Assembly (NCBI RefSeq): GCF_037325665.1
Contig: NC_090249.1
Span: forward strand, 58,649,919-58,713,918
From: Littorina saxatilis
Taxonomy: Eukaryota; Mollusca; Gastropoda; Littorinimorpha; Littorinidae
Length of the DNA stretch: 64,000 nucleotides
Reading direction: 5' to 3'
The notes under the pieces were generated by a model. That model did not search any database and was not told the origin of the DNA. It was given only the letters and a program-made list of their open reading frames with translations. The number at the start of each line of letters is the position of its first letter. Position 1 is the stretch's first letter. The position numbers and the translations under genes were made by a program. Shown here in pieces: positions 13,181-64,000 of this stretch.

Positions 13181-14337
13181 TATTATGCTCTAATTGCCTT
13201 CTACAGTTCTGTCTTGCACAAAAAGTTGATGGGTTTTTTCAGATTTTGAAGAATACTCACATTGTAACATGGTACACCAGAAATAAATGCAATCATTTAT
13301 TATTTTACAGAATTTTGAACACATCATAAATACAATAATTTAAAAAATAATGAATGCAAATTGCAGTAAAAATATGCTGACCAAATCAAACAAATCCACA
13401 TGCCATAAAATTACCATTAACACTCTCTTTCTGAGAAAAAAAAAATCAACAGGCACCATTGCTCTATTCATTACATGCTTTCACTAGTACACACCAGAAT
13501 CTCTTCTTTCCTGTCACACATGAATGCACATGCACATCCTACAACACACTTACACAATCACCAACACATCATTCTTTCCTGAGAGACTGTGCCAGCAAAA
13601 GAAATCATCATCATCATCATCATCATCTTTATCATCAACATCATCATCATCAACATCATCCTCATCATCATCTTTATCATCATCATCATCATCATCAACA
13701 TCATCATCTTTATCATCATCATCATCATCTTTATCATCATCAACATCATCATCTTATCAAGATACAAATAATAATTATAAGATAAAATTAGATTTCTCTT
13801 GAACAATCATGTAATAGTCTAGCCTCTTGTGTCATCATAAATCATGTTTGAAATAATAGCTTCCAAGTTGTTTTCAGCAAAAACGAAAACGAAAATGAGT
13901 AAGCAATAGCTTGAAATTGCTCAAATATTGAACATCAGGAACCTTGCATGATTGTTATTTTCTTCTTGAATCATTAAGTAAAAACCTCAACTACATGTAT
14001 TCTGATAACAGAACCCAGAAACAAGACATTTGATTTGCTTATTTCATATTCACACAATTAATCCATAAACACATACACATACATATACACCCAAAAGAAA
14101 GAGTCACTCATTCTTAAAAATAAAAATTACTCAGAAAACAACAACAGATAATCAGTAAGACATCCATTCATGAATCACAATGGTGTTGGTTTCTTTTGTC
14201 TCCTCATTCATTCTTTATTTTAAAATGTGCATACTTATTCACACAATAAATTTAACACGTGATAAAGGTAGCATTATCCTCTTCATAAATATTCTCTCAA
14301 TTTTCCTTTCCTTCCCTTTCTGAGACAATTTTGACAA
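13181..14337. repeat. AT-rich spacer with an (ATC)n microsatellite
   Basis: The imperfect (CAT)n/(ATC)n tract lies at about 13603-13755, with TTT and CAA interruptions. The histidine-, serine- or isoleucine-rich open frames over it are repeat translations. The remaining sequence shows no exon that I can support. Confidence 0.7.
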
Positions 14338-14685
14338 TGGGTGGCCGAGTGGTAACGCACTTGCGCTCGGAAGCGAGAGGTTGCGAGTTCGACCCTGGGT
14401 CAGGGCGTTAGCAATTTTCTCCCCCCTTTCCTAACCTAGGTGGTGGGTTCAAGTGCTAGTCTTTCGGATGAGACGAAAAACCGAGGTCCCTTCGTGTACA
14501 CTACATTGGGGTGGAATAATAGGCAGTGAAAAGTAGGATATGCGCCGAAATGGCTGCGATCTGCTGGTCGATGTGAATGCGTGATGTATTGTGTAAAAAA
14601 TTCCATCTCACACGGCATAAATAGATCCCTGCGCCTTGAGTCGGAGTCTGGAGATACGCGCGCGATATAAGACTTCATATATATA
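14338..14685 (+). mobile_element. tRNA-derived SINE with ATATAAG-type tail
   Basis: The head has an A box (TGGCCGAGTGGT) and B box (GAGTTCGACCCTGGG). A conserved body follows (CTTTCGGATGAGACG; TATGCGCCGAAATGGC; CATCTCACACGGCAT), and then a tail with CGCGATATAAG. The 3' half is shared with the element at 25010-25345, so the two SINEs use the same tail module, presumably recognised by one partner LINE. Confidence 0.8.
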
Positions 14686-14986
14686 GCCAATAAGAAGCAT
14701 CTATTTACCAGGATGCCTTGACTTTCATGTTAAACATTGTGAACTTTTAAGCCATCTCCATTCTAGATAAAGCTGTTTTAGCAGTAGCCATGGCAGTTTC
14801 AGCCATAACGGCACCTACCGGTAGTGTTTTTCCACTTGGTCACATGCACAAAATCAACACCCTGACTGCTTGCTGTGGTGATCGAGTTTTATTTTGTTGA
14901 TGATTTAATTTCTTAAAAAGCTGCTAGTCGCTCTTACAAATTAGTTCATTTAAAAATTCCAACGGTGCATGCAGAGAGTACACAGG

Positions 14987-15310
14987 CTGTTCAGTGTTGG
15001 TATGTGACCAAGTGGAGGGATGGTCTTATCCCTTGTACAGCCTGGCTGTTCAGTGTTGGTATGTGACCAAGTGGAGGGATGGTCTTATCCCTTGTACAGC
15101 CTGGCTGTTCAGTGTTGGTATGTGACCAAGTGGAGGGATGGTCTTATCCCTTGTACAGCCTGGCTGTTCAGTGTTGGTATGTGACCAAGTGGAGGGATGG
15201 TCTTGTATGTGACCAAGTGGAGGGATGGTCTTATCCCTTGTACAGCCTGGCTGTTCAGTGTTGGTATGTGACCAAGTGGAGGGATGGTCTTATCCCTTGT
15301 ACAGCCTGGC
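14987..15310. repeat. 59-bp tandem repeat, about 5.5 copies
   Basis: The unit contains TGTGACCAAGTGGAGGGATG and TTATCCCTTGTACAGCCTGG. One unit near 15180-15215 holds an extra partial copy of about 33 bp. Copies are almost identical, which indicates recent expansion. Confidence 0.9.
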
Positions 15311-15486
15311 CAGATCGGAGACGCAAGCAAAACTGTTTTCTCAAGTGTAAGTTACACTGAAAGAAAATCCTTCTGAAAGGTGTCACAATTTCTCTGTGAA
15401 AAGTCCAATCTTATCAGTAAGCAAAAGTCTATGAACACCAAAGTGATACATCAGATACATGTAACAACTTTTTAATGAGCAAGTTT

Positions 15487-15836
15487 GTTTGTTTGTTCGT
15501 TCATGGGCTGAAACTCCCACGTCTTTTACGTGTATGACTGTTTTTACCCCGCCATTTAGGCAGCCATACGCCGCTTTCGGAGGAAGCATGCTGGGTATTT
15601 TCGTGTTTCTATAACCCACCGAACTCTCACATGGATTACAGGATCTTTTTTGTGCGCACTTGGTCTTGTGCTTGCGTGTACACACGGGGGTGTTCGGACA
15701 CCGAGGAGAGTCTGCACACAAAGTTGACTCTGAGAAATAAATCTCTCGCCGAACGTGGGGACGAACTCACGCTGACAGCGGCCAACTGGATACAAATCCA
15801 GCGCGCTACCGACTGAGCTACATCCCCGCCACTTAA
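15487..15836 (-). mobile_element. tRNA-derived SINE with shared core
   Basis: On the minus strand the head (about 15770-15836) carries GATGTAGCTCAGTCGGTAGC and a B-box-like GTGAGTTCGTCCCC. The body contains GCAAGCACAAGACCAAGTGC and GAGTTCGGTGGGTTAT, which also occur in the SINE at 41137-41513, followed by a (CAAA)n tail at 15487. It lies between the PEX3 stop codon and the upstream repeats. Confidence 0.8.
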
Positions 15837-15956
15837 TGAGCAAGTGATTTTGGAAGAAGAGGTGGATTAACAGATGCATTAACAAAGACAGACCCTTTTG
15901 CAGGGCACTCTGATTAATATTCTAACTCACAGACTCCACACGCGCTGTGAAAGTGA

Positions 15957-16202
15957 TTAACACTTTCTACCCCACCTATGTTGACCAAGTTTTTTTTGCC
16001 GAGACCAGCTGTGCTGCAGCAGGTCACTCAGAATTGTAGTAACTGTGTAGTAACTGTATCAACACGCTGGAATGCAGGCGTTAGATCGATGTTACAGTAA
16101 GCGACTGAAGCTAACAGTCTGAGCTGATATATCCGTACCTGGTCAGATAGAGCCATATGAGTGGGTAACAGATATATCCGTACCTGGGAGACAATGAGTT
16201 AA
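15957..16202. mobile_element. piggyBac-like MITE (TTAA target site), family A copy 1
   Basis: TTAA at both ends (15957-15960 and 16199-16202). The interior matches 49671-49874 in inverted orientation: CCACCTATGTTGACCAAGTT, GCTGCAGCAGGTCACTCAGA, ATATATCCGTACC and GGGAGACAATGAG. No coding capacity. TTAA flanks are the hallmark of the piggyBac superfamily; assignment rests on target site and shape only. Confidence 0.65.
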
Positions 16203-16690
16203 ATACTTAAAAAGGAACTTCAGTCAAACATTTTGCATGGCTCTTCCTTTTCACAGTTTCAGGGCACAGATAGGGTTCTCTGTGGTCACTTTGTGTTGAC
16301 ACACTGGTGAAAAATGAAGTTAATTTCGGCTTTCCTGTTATCTCTGGCTTGACCATCGTTGTCTCAGTTCCAGGTATGATGTACTGACTTAGATCCTCTT
16401 GTACCCAAGGTAGGGAATACAGTGTAACACCCCCCCCCCCCCCCCCACCTCCGGATGTCAGACTGCCCCCCCCCCCCCTTTCAAAGGTCTTGCTTTTTCA
16501 GATTATCTGTTCATAATTTGTCTCAATTTTAAAACTCCTTTTCAAGACCTCATTTTCCTAGATGTTGTTGAGGCTGTAAAAGGGGGTTTTCATTGTGACA
16601 AAACCACTCCAAAGTCACTCAGCAAGTTGGTGAAGGCAAGAAGTCTGCTTGTCACAGTTTTCAGGGTAAAAGCCAGAGGGAAGGACTGAT

Positions 16691-38034
<21,344 letters not shown>

Positions 38035-38350
38035 TGTCGATGTGTTAAATTCCCACGATCTAAGAAATCAACCAGCAAGTGTTATCGCAGGAGCAGTGCG
38101 AGTCAGCCATGCACTGTCCACAGTTATGAGGAGTGCGCTCCCTTGCAGTGATTTTTTTTCTCCATTTTTGTTTTCGTCCTTATTTCCCACAATTCAATCA
38201 ATTTAAATACGGTTTAAAAGAAAGAATAAAACAGGAAAGGCAATGGATACAAAAAAATCAAACGATATATTATTTATTATCATCATTTTTACGGACGGAA
38301 GTGGCGTTTGTTTTGGTTTGAGGTCAAGGTCAAGGCTACAGTGTCCAAAG
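38035..38350 (-). promoter_or_regulatory. Probable PEX3 promoter region
   Basis: Sequence just upstream of the PEX3 start codon. No TATA box was identified. AGGTCAAGGTCAAGG at about 38321-38335 contains two direct AGGTCA hexamers without spacer, equal to the extended half-site TCAAGGTCA. Promoter position is inferred from the start codon only. Confidence 0.35.
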
Positions 38351-38694
38351 TACAGGCGTTTGGTAGACGTGCACCGAAGTGAAGAGTGCAGCGCTCTTTG
38401 TGTGTGCGTGTGTGTTGTAAAGGAGAAAGATAGAGGGAGCTTCAGAAGACATAATTATGCCGGACACTCTTGCACCGGGAATTCCGGTGAGAAAAAGAGA
38501 TATTTTCCTAGCAATGTTTTCTTGGAAAAGAATAGGGCCTACTTTACAGGCCTTCTTGGGGTTTATTTGAGGAAAAAGTCAATTTTTTTCAATTGTGATA
38601 ATTAAATTTAGTGAAGCTTGATAAGATGGAATCTTGGAAACTGCATTACATTTTGTAAAGTACCCTTGCTCTAACCACTATGTGTATGCATGGG

Positions 38695-39343
<649 letters not shown>

Positions 39344-39572
39344 TTAACCCCTTGACTGCCTTTGGACGGGTATACCCATCCTGCACTTGTGCATTATTTC
39401 CATGATTAGATACTAAAAACAGATTCTTGGTTGAATTTCTTTTAAAAATAACATAGGTTTTACTTTTCTACCTACTGCCAGTTTGGAGCTAGAATGTTTT
39501 GTGAATTATTACACCCCGAACTCCAATATTCCCTGGCAGTCAGGAAGTTTTGATTGGCAGCGAAAGGGTTAA
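39344..39572. mobile_element. piggyBac-like MITE (TTAA), family B
   Basis: TTAA at both ends, with CCCCTTGACTGCC at the left and GGCAGCGAAAGGG at the right. The ends match the outer MITE at 26170-27639. Interior about 200 bp, non-coding. Confidence 0.75.
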
Positions 39573-39599
39573 ACACTACAGATCCCAAGCTCTAGTGCT

Positions 39600-39700
39600 G
39601 GTATGCAAGAATCCTGTTTAGAGACTTTAGTCCGGGATAAAGTGCATTGAGGAGACAGTATAGTGTGGGCTAAAGTCTCTAACCTCGACTCTTGCATAGC
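39600..39700. mobile_element. Short hairpin MITE
   Basis: Inverted arms TATGCAAGA ... TAGAGACTTTAGTCC and GGGCTAAAGTCTCTA ... TCTTGCATA enclose about 40 bp. Non-coding. Confidence 0.6.
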
Positions 39701-40714
39701 GCTTGTCCAGATGAACTGGAACAGGTTGACAAAGGAACAACTCGGTTACAAACCGGACATAAAAAGGTTACCTCCCTTGCCCAAACTACCCTCATTGTCT
39801 TGGTATCCTATTCAACAACAATAACTAGAACAACAGCAACTTATCTGATATGACAAACCAACACAGCAAACCTAAAACTCACTATATTTGAAAGGGGGGA
39901 GAGTTCCCTGATGACGGAACTTCAAACAATATCATAGAACTTTTTTCTTTCTTTACAAATTAAAATAGAATATGAATACCCTTTCAAAAGTCTGTCGCTT
40001 GCAAGCTTGTGCTCATACTGTCAATGAAGACATCTATCCAGGTTTCCCAATTGCTTCGTTTCCGGCCGATTTATGTGGAGCACGCGCGTGATGCGCACAA
40101 AAAATATTGGCGGTCTAGAAGTGTCGTCTGCGCAATGATCGCGGCAGCTTTCTTGACCGCCAAGGACGACCACTCACGTTGTGAGACGTCATTCGTTAGA
40201 CCTCAATTAAAGCAAATGAAAGGTTAAAAGCAAGAAAGACAATGGGCCACGGAAAAGGAAAAACCAAAGCAATGCTATGTCTCTGCAACAAATTGATCCG
40301 ACACGCACAGACTTTAAGCTCATCTAAACAATGGTAGAGCGGTAGAATATGAATTCTGCTTGATATTTTCATGTTCAGTGAAATGTACAATACATGTACT
40401 TATTATCTAGAGAGAAAGGCAAGCAAATCCAAGGAACAAGCGGCAGGGAGTAGCTCTATCTACACCCTGCTATTTGAAAGACAAAACAGTATCATCAACC
40501 AACGATCAGGCTCACCTACCAATGTGCCTGTTAAGTTTACCAATCAAAAATAAAGGCTTGCTGAATTCATGTAATACCACAGCAAAAAATGTTGACAATA
40601 AAAATCACAATGACAAAATATGTATATATAACAAAAAAATTCTCTTTAAAGTGATGAAGAAAATTATGGTCATGAGTACAAAACACACAAAAAGTACATG
40701 AATGTGTGCATGAA

Positions 40715-40753
<39 letters not shown>

Positions 40754-41136
40754 TTACACATGCATGCAAGCACGCATGCACACACACACATACACACACA
40801 GAGGCAAAAACACATCCATGTACATGTCCTTTTCCATCTCCATCATCATAAAGACAATGCAACAATAACAAAAAATCGTTGTATACTACAATGTACTTTA
40901 ACACATTGATCTTAACAGCAAGCAACCTCAAATCTTACAAATGTTTTAACAAGTAGCTAACATGCTAGTTTACCAGTACCAAGAAAAGAGATCTGCCTGT
41001 AAACATCTACATAATTCTTTGTCACTGTGGTCATATCCTCGGCGCAGCTTCAAAGATACACATTTCCTCTCAAAGAAGTGTTATAAAATGGGTAAACGTT
41101 TCTTTACTATTGCTATTGAACTTTTGAAACTCTATT
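39701..41136. other. Intergenic, no gene recognised
   Basis: AT-rich DNA with an (AC)n tract at about 40720-40750 and another short CA-rich stretch at 40780-40800. No supported exon on either strand. Confidence 0.35.
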
Positions 41137-41513
41137 AGACGGGCGCAGTGGCGTGGTGGTAAGACGTCGGCCTCCTAATCGGGAGGTCGTGAGTTCGAAT
41201 CCCGGTCGCTGCCGCCTGGTGGGTTAAGAGTGGAGGTTTTTCAAATCTCCCAGGTCAACTTATGTGCAGACCTGCTAGTGACTTAACCCCCTTCGTGTGT
41301 ACACGCAAGCACAAGACCAAGTGCGCACGGAAAAGATCCTGTAATCCATGTCAGAGTTCGGTGGGTTATGGAAACACGAAAATACTCAGCATGCCTACTC
41401 AACGAAAGCGGAGTGAAGCTGACTATGCTCTCAGAGCATAGTGTGGGGAACCCAAATGGGCAAACGAGCTCACACGTAACCAGAAAATTCTGGAACGCTG
41501 AAGAAGAAGAAAC
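41137..41513 (+). mobile_element. tRNA-derived SINE with (GAA)n tail
   Basis: The head has GTGGCGTGGTGGTAAG (A box) and GAGTTCGAATCCCGG (B box). The body shares GCAAGCACAAGACCAAGTGC and GAGTTCGGTGGGTTAT with the SINE at 15487-15836. The tail is GAAGAAGAAG. Head and tail differ from that relative while the core is the same. Confidence 0.85.
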
Positions 41514-42939
41514 TGTATTATATCAGACAAATAGATAACCAGGATTTTATTTTGAATGAGAAGGGGAAGAAAGGAAATCAAAATAAGTCCTCAGATATTT
41601 CCCAGCATTAAAAAGAAATAACACAACAGACTTTTTGCCCGCAATATCAAAACCAAAACCAAACATTCTGGTCATGAAAAGTAGAGTACCATTAAAATTC
41701 AACAGAAATTCAAGCACCTTTCAAACATTAACAAGCACAATCAAAACTTAAGTTTATTTGTGCACATCACAGAAGCATATAATGTTTCTGCTAATGAATA
41801 CTTCATAAACAAAAAAAGTAAACACACACAAAATGCCATTCTTAAACAGGTTTTACAAAAGCAGTGCAATCTGAAAAAGTTTATATTAATGTACAAAACA
41901 ATAAAACATACTCACACTCACTCCATATGATAGGTCACATTAATGAGTAACATTACAGACCTATCAAGCCTACACTTTCCTTACCAGCTGCTTCATCAAA
42001 CTTCACACTCGGCCTTTGATGTCAAACGTGTTATTTTCTTCTTGAAAACACACATGCACGCACACACAAACCACATATTATGTACACACACACATCATGA
42101 GTATACTGAGTTTAAAATGAGTACCTTAACATGGTTTTGAAGTCAAATGGAAAATGCTATAATGTTTTGATTCTAAGATTGCGTAACTGTACATGGTTAC
42201 TGATAACTTTCTCTTCTGCCTAATACTCATTGCGCTTTATCACCATACATACTGAGAAGCCTCAAATGCTGTAATACAGATGGACAGTTTACATCTACAC
42301 TATTCGCATCCTCAAGCACATGATAAGAGCACAGCCTAAGTTTTACATGAACGCTCAGGTTATCACTCAAAAGGGTTAAAAACAAGTAGTTTTATACAAA
42401 TAAACGACAAATAACAAATGACTAAGAGGGAGGTACATCTATATGATATGTGCTTTGTCCCTAGCCACAGCCATTAAATATGCTGTACCTGTGCATTCAT
42501 GCACACCTCACACAAGTGTTTGTGCGCATCACATCTGGCTCAGTAACTGATGAGCATGATTAAATGTACATACAGTACTGAAGAAATACACAGTCTTGTA
42601 TTTTGTCATGCGGTGATGTATGTTTGTTTCTCTGCTACAAATAAGAAAATGCCTTGCAAATCTAGTGCAAATTCCACAGGCAGAGCTCTATTTACCTTGA
42701 GCAAAAGAACATTGGAATGCAACCCTAGAAGCAGACTTGTGAAAATGTAAAGAATCTTCAAAGCTACAAAGATGATCATGAAATATAACAAACTGATAGG
42801 AGTTTGCAAGAACATTGACTTACTCAGTTTAATTTAAAAAAAAAAAAAAATCCTTCCTCAAAATCAAAACATGTGTTTTTTTCAAATCAAATATCATTTG
42901 ACAGCTGTGAACAGAAGTAAACACCCCCCACCCCCCACC

Positions 42940-42970
<31 letters not shown>
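41514..42970. other. Intergenic, no gene recognised
   Basis: AT-rich with poly-A (42836-42850) and a long poly-C run (42917-42960) that borders the following dispersed repeat. No coding sequence recognised. Confidence 0.35.
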
Positions 42971-43721
42971 GTCGCGTAAGGCGAAAATACAACATTTAGT
43001 CAAGTAGCTGTCGAACTCACAGAATGAAACTGAACGCAATGCCATTTTTCAGCAAGACCGTATACTCGTAGCATCGTCAGTCCACCGCTCATGGCAAAGG
43101 CAGTGAAATTGACAAGAAGAGCGGGGTAGTAGTTGCGCTAAGAAGGATAGCACGCTTTTCTGTACCTCTCTTTGTTTTAACTTTCTGAGCGTGTTTTTAA
43201 TCCAAACATATCATATCTATATGTTTTTGGAATCAGGAACCGACAAGGAATAAGATGAAAGTGTTTTTAAATTGATTTCGACAATTTAATTTTGATAATA
43301 ATTTTTATATATTTAATTTTCAGAGCTTGTTTTTAATCCAAATATAACATATTTATATGTTTTTGGAATCAGAAAATGATGGAGAATAAGATGAACGTAA
43401 ATTTGGATCGTTTTATAAATTTTTATTTTTTTTTACAATTTTCAGATTTTTAATGACCAAAGTCATGAATTAATTTTTAAGCCACCATGCTGAAATGCAA
43501 TACCGAAGTCCGGGCTTCGTCGAAGATTGCTTGACCAAAATTTCAATCAATTTGGTTGAAAAATGAGGGCGTGACAGTGCCGCCTCAACTTTCACGAAAA
43601 GCCGGATATGACGTCATCAAAGACATTTATAAAAAAAATGAAAAAAACGTTCGGGGATTTCATACCCAGGAACTCTCATGTCAAATTTCATAAAGATCGG
43701 TCCAGTAGTTTAGTCTGAATC

Positions 43722-43758
<37 letters not shown>

Positions 43759-43837
43759 ACACACGCACATACACCACGACCCTCGTCTCGATTCCCCCCT
43801 CTACGTTAAAATATTTAGTCAAAACTTGACTAAATAT
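42971..43837 (-). repeat. Dispersed about 860-bp repeat, copy 2, forming the TRIM23 3' flank
   Basis: Inverted copy of 4711-5571 with high similarity along its length, including the AC/GT tract. It ends about 15 bp beyond the TRIM23 stop codon, so the TRIM23 3' UTR must lie largely in this repeat unless it is very short or spliced. TTTATT near 43424 on the plus strand gives an AATAAA on the TRIM23 strand. Confidence 0.85.
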
Positions 43838-43852
43838 AAAAAGAAAAGAAAT

Positions 43853-56117
<12,265 letters not shown>

Positions 56118-56323
56118 CTTCCATGTTTATGATCTCAGCAGAAAACAGTTCAATTTTGCTTTATAAATTACAAAATTAAATTAAATGTACACTGAAACAG
56201 GAAGAACATCTGCAAATGTTGTATATTCTTAAATATGAGGCCATGTTAGATTCACAATGTATTTTAAAAAGGCGAAATTAACAAAGCGGAAGTGAAGCTC
56301 GGAGCTGTTATTCAAGAAACAAC
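56118..56323. promoter_or_regulatory. Candidate bidirectional promoter between TRIM23 and a divergent exon
   Basis: About 206 bp separates the TRIM23 ATG from a plus-strand ATG that heads a short frame ending in a good donor. No TATA box stands out. Head-to-head layout is inferred. Confidence 0.45.
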
Positions 56324-62459
<6,136 letters not shown>

Positions 62460-63119
62460 CGCGATGGGCTGCATCCCTCCTTCAACCCCCTTTTCTTCCT
62501 TCTACACTAAAGCATCTTTCGCCCTACCCTCCCCCCCCCCCCCCCCCCACCACCCCTCCCCAGAAATCTTCGCAGATCTAATTCTGAGCGGTGGACACAA
62601 ATAAACTGGGTGCTATTTTTCTCAATCGAACGAGTTAACACGAGCATAAAGAACAAGGGTCGCACGTCTTGGCTGTAAACACCCAAGACAGGATCACGAA
62701 AACTCGATAACACTCCCCCACCCCCTACTCCCCCCCACTCCCCTTTACCCTTATTCAAATCCGGGAACCTCCATCCCGATTTTGGCGTCAAAGGTCTTTG
62801 GCGGGTCTAGAAACTTTGGGGGCGAGTTTTCTCAATCGAACGCGTTCGCACGAGATAACACTAGAACAACAGGCATTTCAGTGTTTCTCGGCAAACGATC
62901 GAGGCGAAAGCGTCCCACATCACACCGCGTATTGTGGTTTTCAGCTTTTCTCTTGGGGGAAATTTGATAAATTGGAATGGCTCGGGTCTCATGTGGGAGG
63001 AGAGCTCAAAGAAGATTACATTGCATGGGATTTTTGTTTCATTTTTGCTAGGGAGAGGGGAGGGGCGCTCGAAGAAGATTACATTGCATTGGATTCTGTT
63101 ATACTGAATTAGGTTTGGG
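62460..63119. other. No gene recognised
   Basis: Contains a poly-C run (62529-62548) and twice the motif TCTCAATCGAACG followed by GTT..CACGAG (62611 and 62830), hinting at an old duplication. No domain seen in the 104-codon frame at 62798-63112. Confidence 0.35.
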
Positions 63120-63499
63120 ACTAGGACTGGTTGAATTGCCTGTCGTTGTGAACAAATGCCTTGTCGTTGTGAACAATTGCCTGTCGTTGTGAACACTTGC
63201 CTGTCGTTGTGAACACTTGCCTGTCGTTGTAAACAATTGTCTGTCGTTGTGAACAATTGCCTGTCGTTGTAAACAATTGCCTGTCGTTGTAAACAATTGC
63301 CTGTCGTTGTAAACAATTGCCTGTCGTTGTGAACAATTGCCTGTCGTTGTGAACATTGTCGTTGTGAACAATTGCCTGTCGTTGTAAACAATTGCCTGTC
63401 GTTGTGAACAATTGCCTGTCGTTGTAAACAATTGCATGTCGTTGTGAACAATTGCCTGTCGTTGTAAACAATTGCCTGTCGTTGTAAACAATTGCATGT
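63120..63499. repeat. 20-bp minisatellite, about 19 copies
   Basis: Unit TTGCCTGTCGTTGTGAACAA with TGAAC/TAAAC variants. Because 20 is not a multiple of 3 and the unit lacks stops on the minus strand, all three minus frames stay open and each repeats the same 20-residue block (FTTTGNCSQRQAIVHNDRQL). Confidence 0.95.
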
Positions 63500-64000
63500 A
63501 CGTCACTGTCATCCCATGAGGACCGGTCATTGTTGGAAGCAATGTCATCGTTTGTTTCCTCGTTTGCTCTTTTGGGGAATAGTTCCTGCCGAATCATAGT
63601 TTTGAAACTAACCGGGAAGTGTTGTCTGAGGGTAGCACCCGGCTACAGCAGCAACCACCATCACCGCCACTTCCGCAACAGTTTCAACAAAAAAACATTT
63701 GACAACCCCAGCAGATGGTTGGTTGGTTCTTGGTTTTTCATTTCCACTCAGCCTATTTTGCTGTTTAGAACCGATTCAATGTTGTGTTCTTTCCAAGTTT
63801 ACATAACGGTTTCCGTTTCTGAAACTATTTGCATTTGGGTCTATCACAAGAAAGGATAGAAAGTTAAAAAGTGTATTTCTTTTCGCACTTGGTATTTCAA
63901 ACTGATTGATAAATCTTGATATCCTTTTAAAAAATTGAAAATCTTGTCGTTGGGGGTGGGGGTGGAGTGGCACGTTCCGGAACCTTAGCAGATTAACTTA
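63500..64000. other. No gene recognised
   Basis: Flank of the minisatellite up to the window edge; no exon or repeat supported. Confidence 0.35.

Noticed and set aside
13459-13806. Histidine-, serine- and methionine-rich frames
   Set aside because: Translations of the (ATC)n microsatellite.
38474-38590. Plus-strand ATG with MPDTLAPGIP and a GTGAGA donor, possibly a gene divergent from PEX3
   Set aside because: No compatible following exon found in the available 5 kb before TRIM23.
62798-63112. 104-codon plus-strand frame near the right edge
   Set aside because: No recognisable domain, and it contains a short internal duplication; no splice or conservation support.

Overview
This is eukaryotic DNA: genes are split by phase-compatible GT-AG introns, the sequence is AT-rich, and most of it is repeats. 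The repeat content (tRNA-headed SINEs with a shared core, a SINE ending in AAATAAAGAAAG, very long CT/GA, GT and ATC microsatellites, piggyBac, pogo, hAT and DIRS relics) together with an animal PEX3 and TRIM23 points to a marine invertebrate, most likely a gastropod mollusc. The species-group call is inference.

Two host genes can be assembled completely, both on the minus strand. TRIM23 (43853-56117, 10 coding exons, 576 residues) encodes a RING / B-box / coiled-coil ubiquitin ligase fused to an ARF-type GTPase. PEX3 (16691-38034, 13 coding exons, 377 residues) encodes the peroxisomal membrane anchor for PEX19. In both, all exon phases agree and the total length is within a few residues of the human protein. 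They are neighbours on one strand but have no known functional link. On the plus strand, starting about 200 bp from the TRIM23 start codon, four phase-compatible pieces (56324-62459) could form a small divergent gene of 64 codons that includes a 10-nt micro-exon. I do not recognise its product.

Layout. 1-4000: tandem 853-bp hairpin-bearing units, then a 187-bp pair and a 56-bp minisatellite. 4700-6240: dispersed repeat and SINE. 7110-13180: a 6-kb minisatellite built from a TG-rich unit. 13.2-16.7 kb: SINEs, a small tandem repeat and a piggyBac-like MITE. 16.7-38.0 kb: PEX3, whose 8-kb last intron holds a DIRS-like fossil of about 5.9 kb, a palindromic inverted-repeat element and a 43-bp minisatellite; other introns hold nested DNA transposons, LINE fragments and SINEs. 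38.0-43.8 kb: intergenic DNA with MITEs, a SINE and a dispersed repeat that reaches to within about 15 bp of the TRIM23 stop codon. 43.9-56.1 kb: TRIM23, with introns swollen by minisatellites and MITEs. 56.1-64 kb: shared promoter, possible small gene, LINE relics in CT tracts and a 20-bp minisatellite.

The most striking patterns are: (1) tandem arrays whose units carry copies of a real splice site next to the authentic exon edge, at PEX3 exon 6 and at TRIM23 exons 9 and 10; (2) LINE fragments of one family embedded in (TC)n tracts, always in the same orientation; (3) a DIRS-like fossil whose inverted termini and internal complementary region are still legible. I found no bacterial system, CRISPR array or rRNA, and no clearly new biochemical system.
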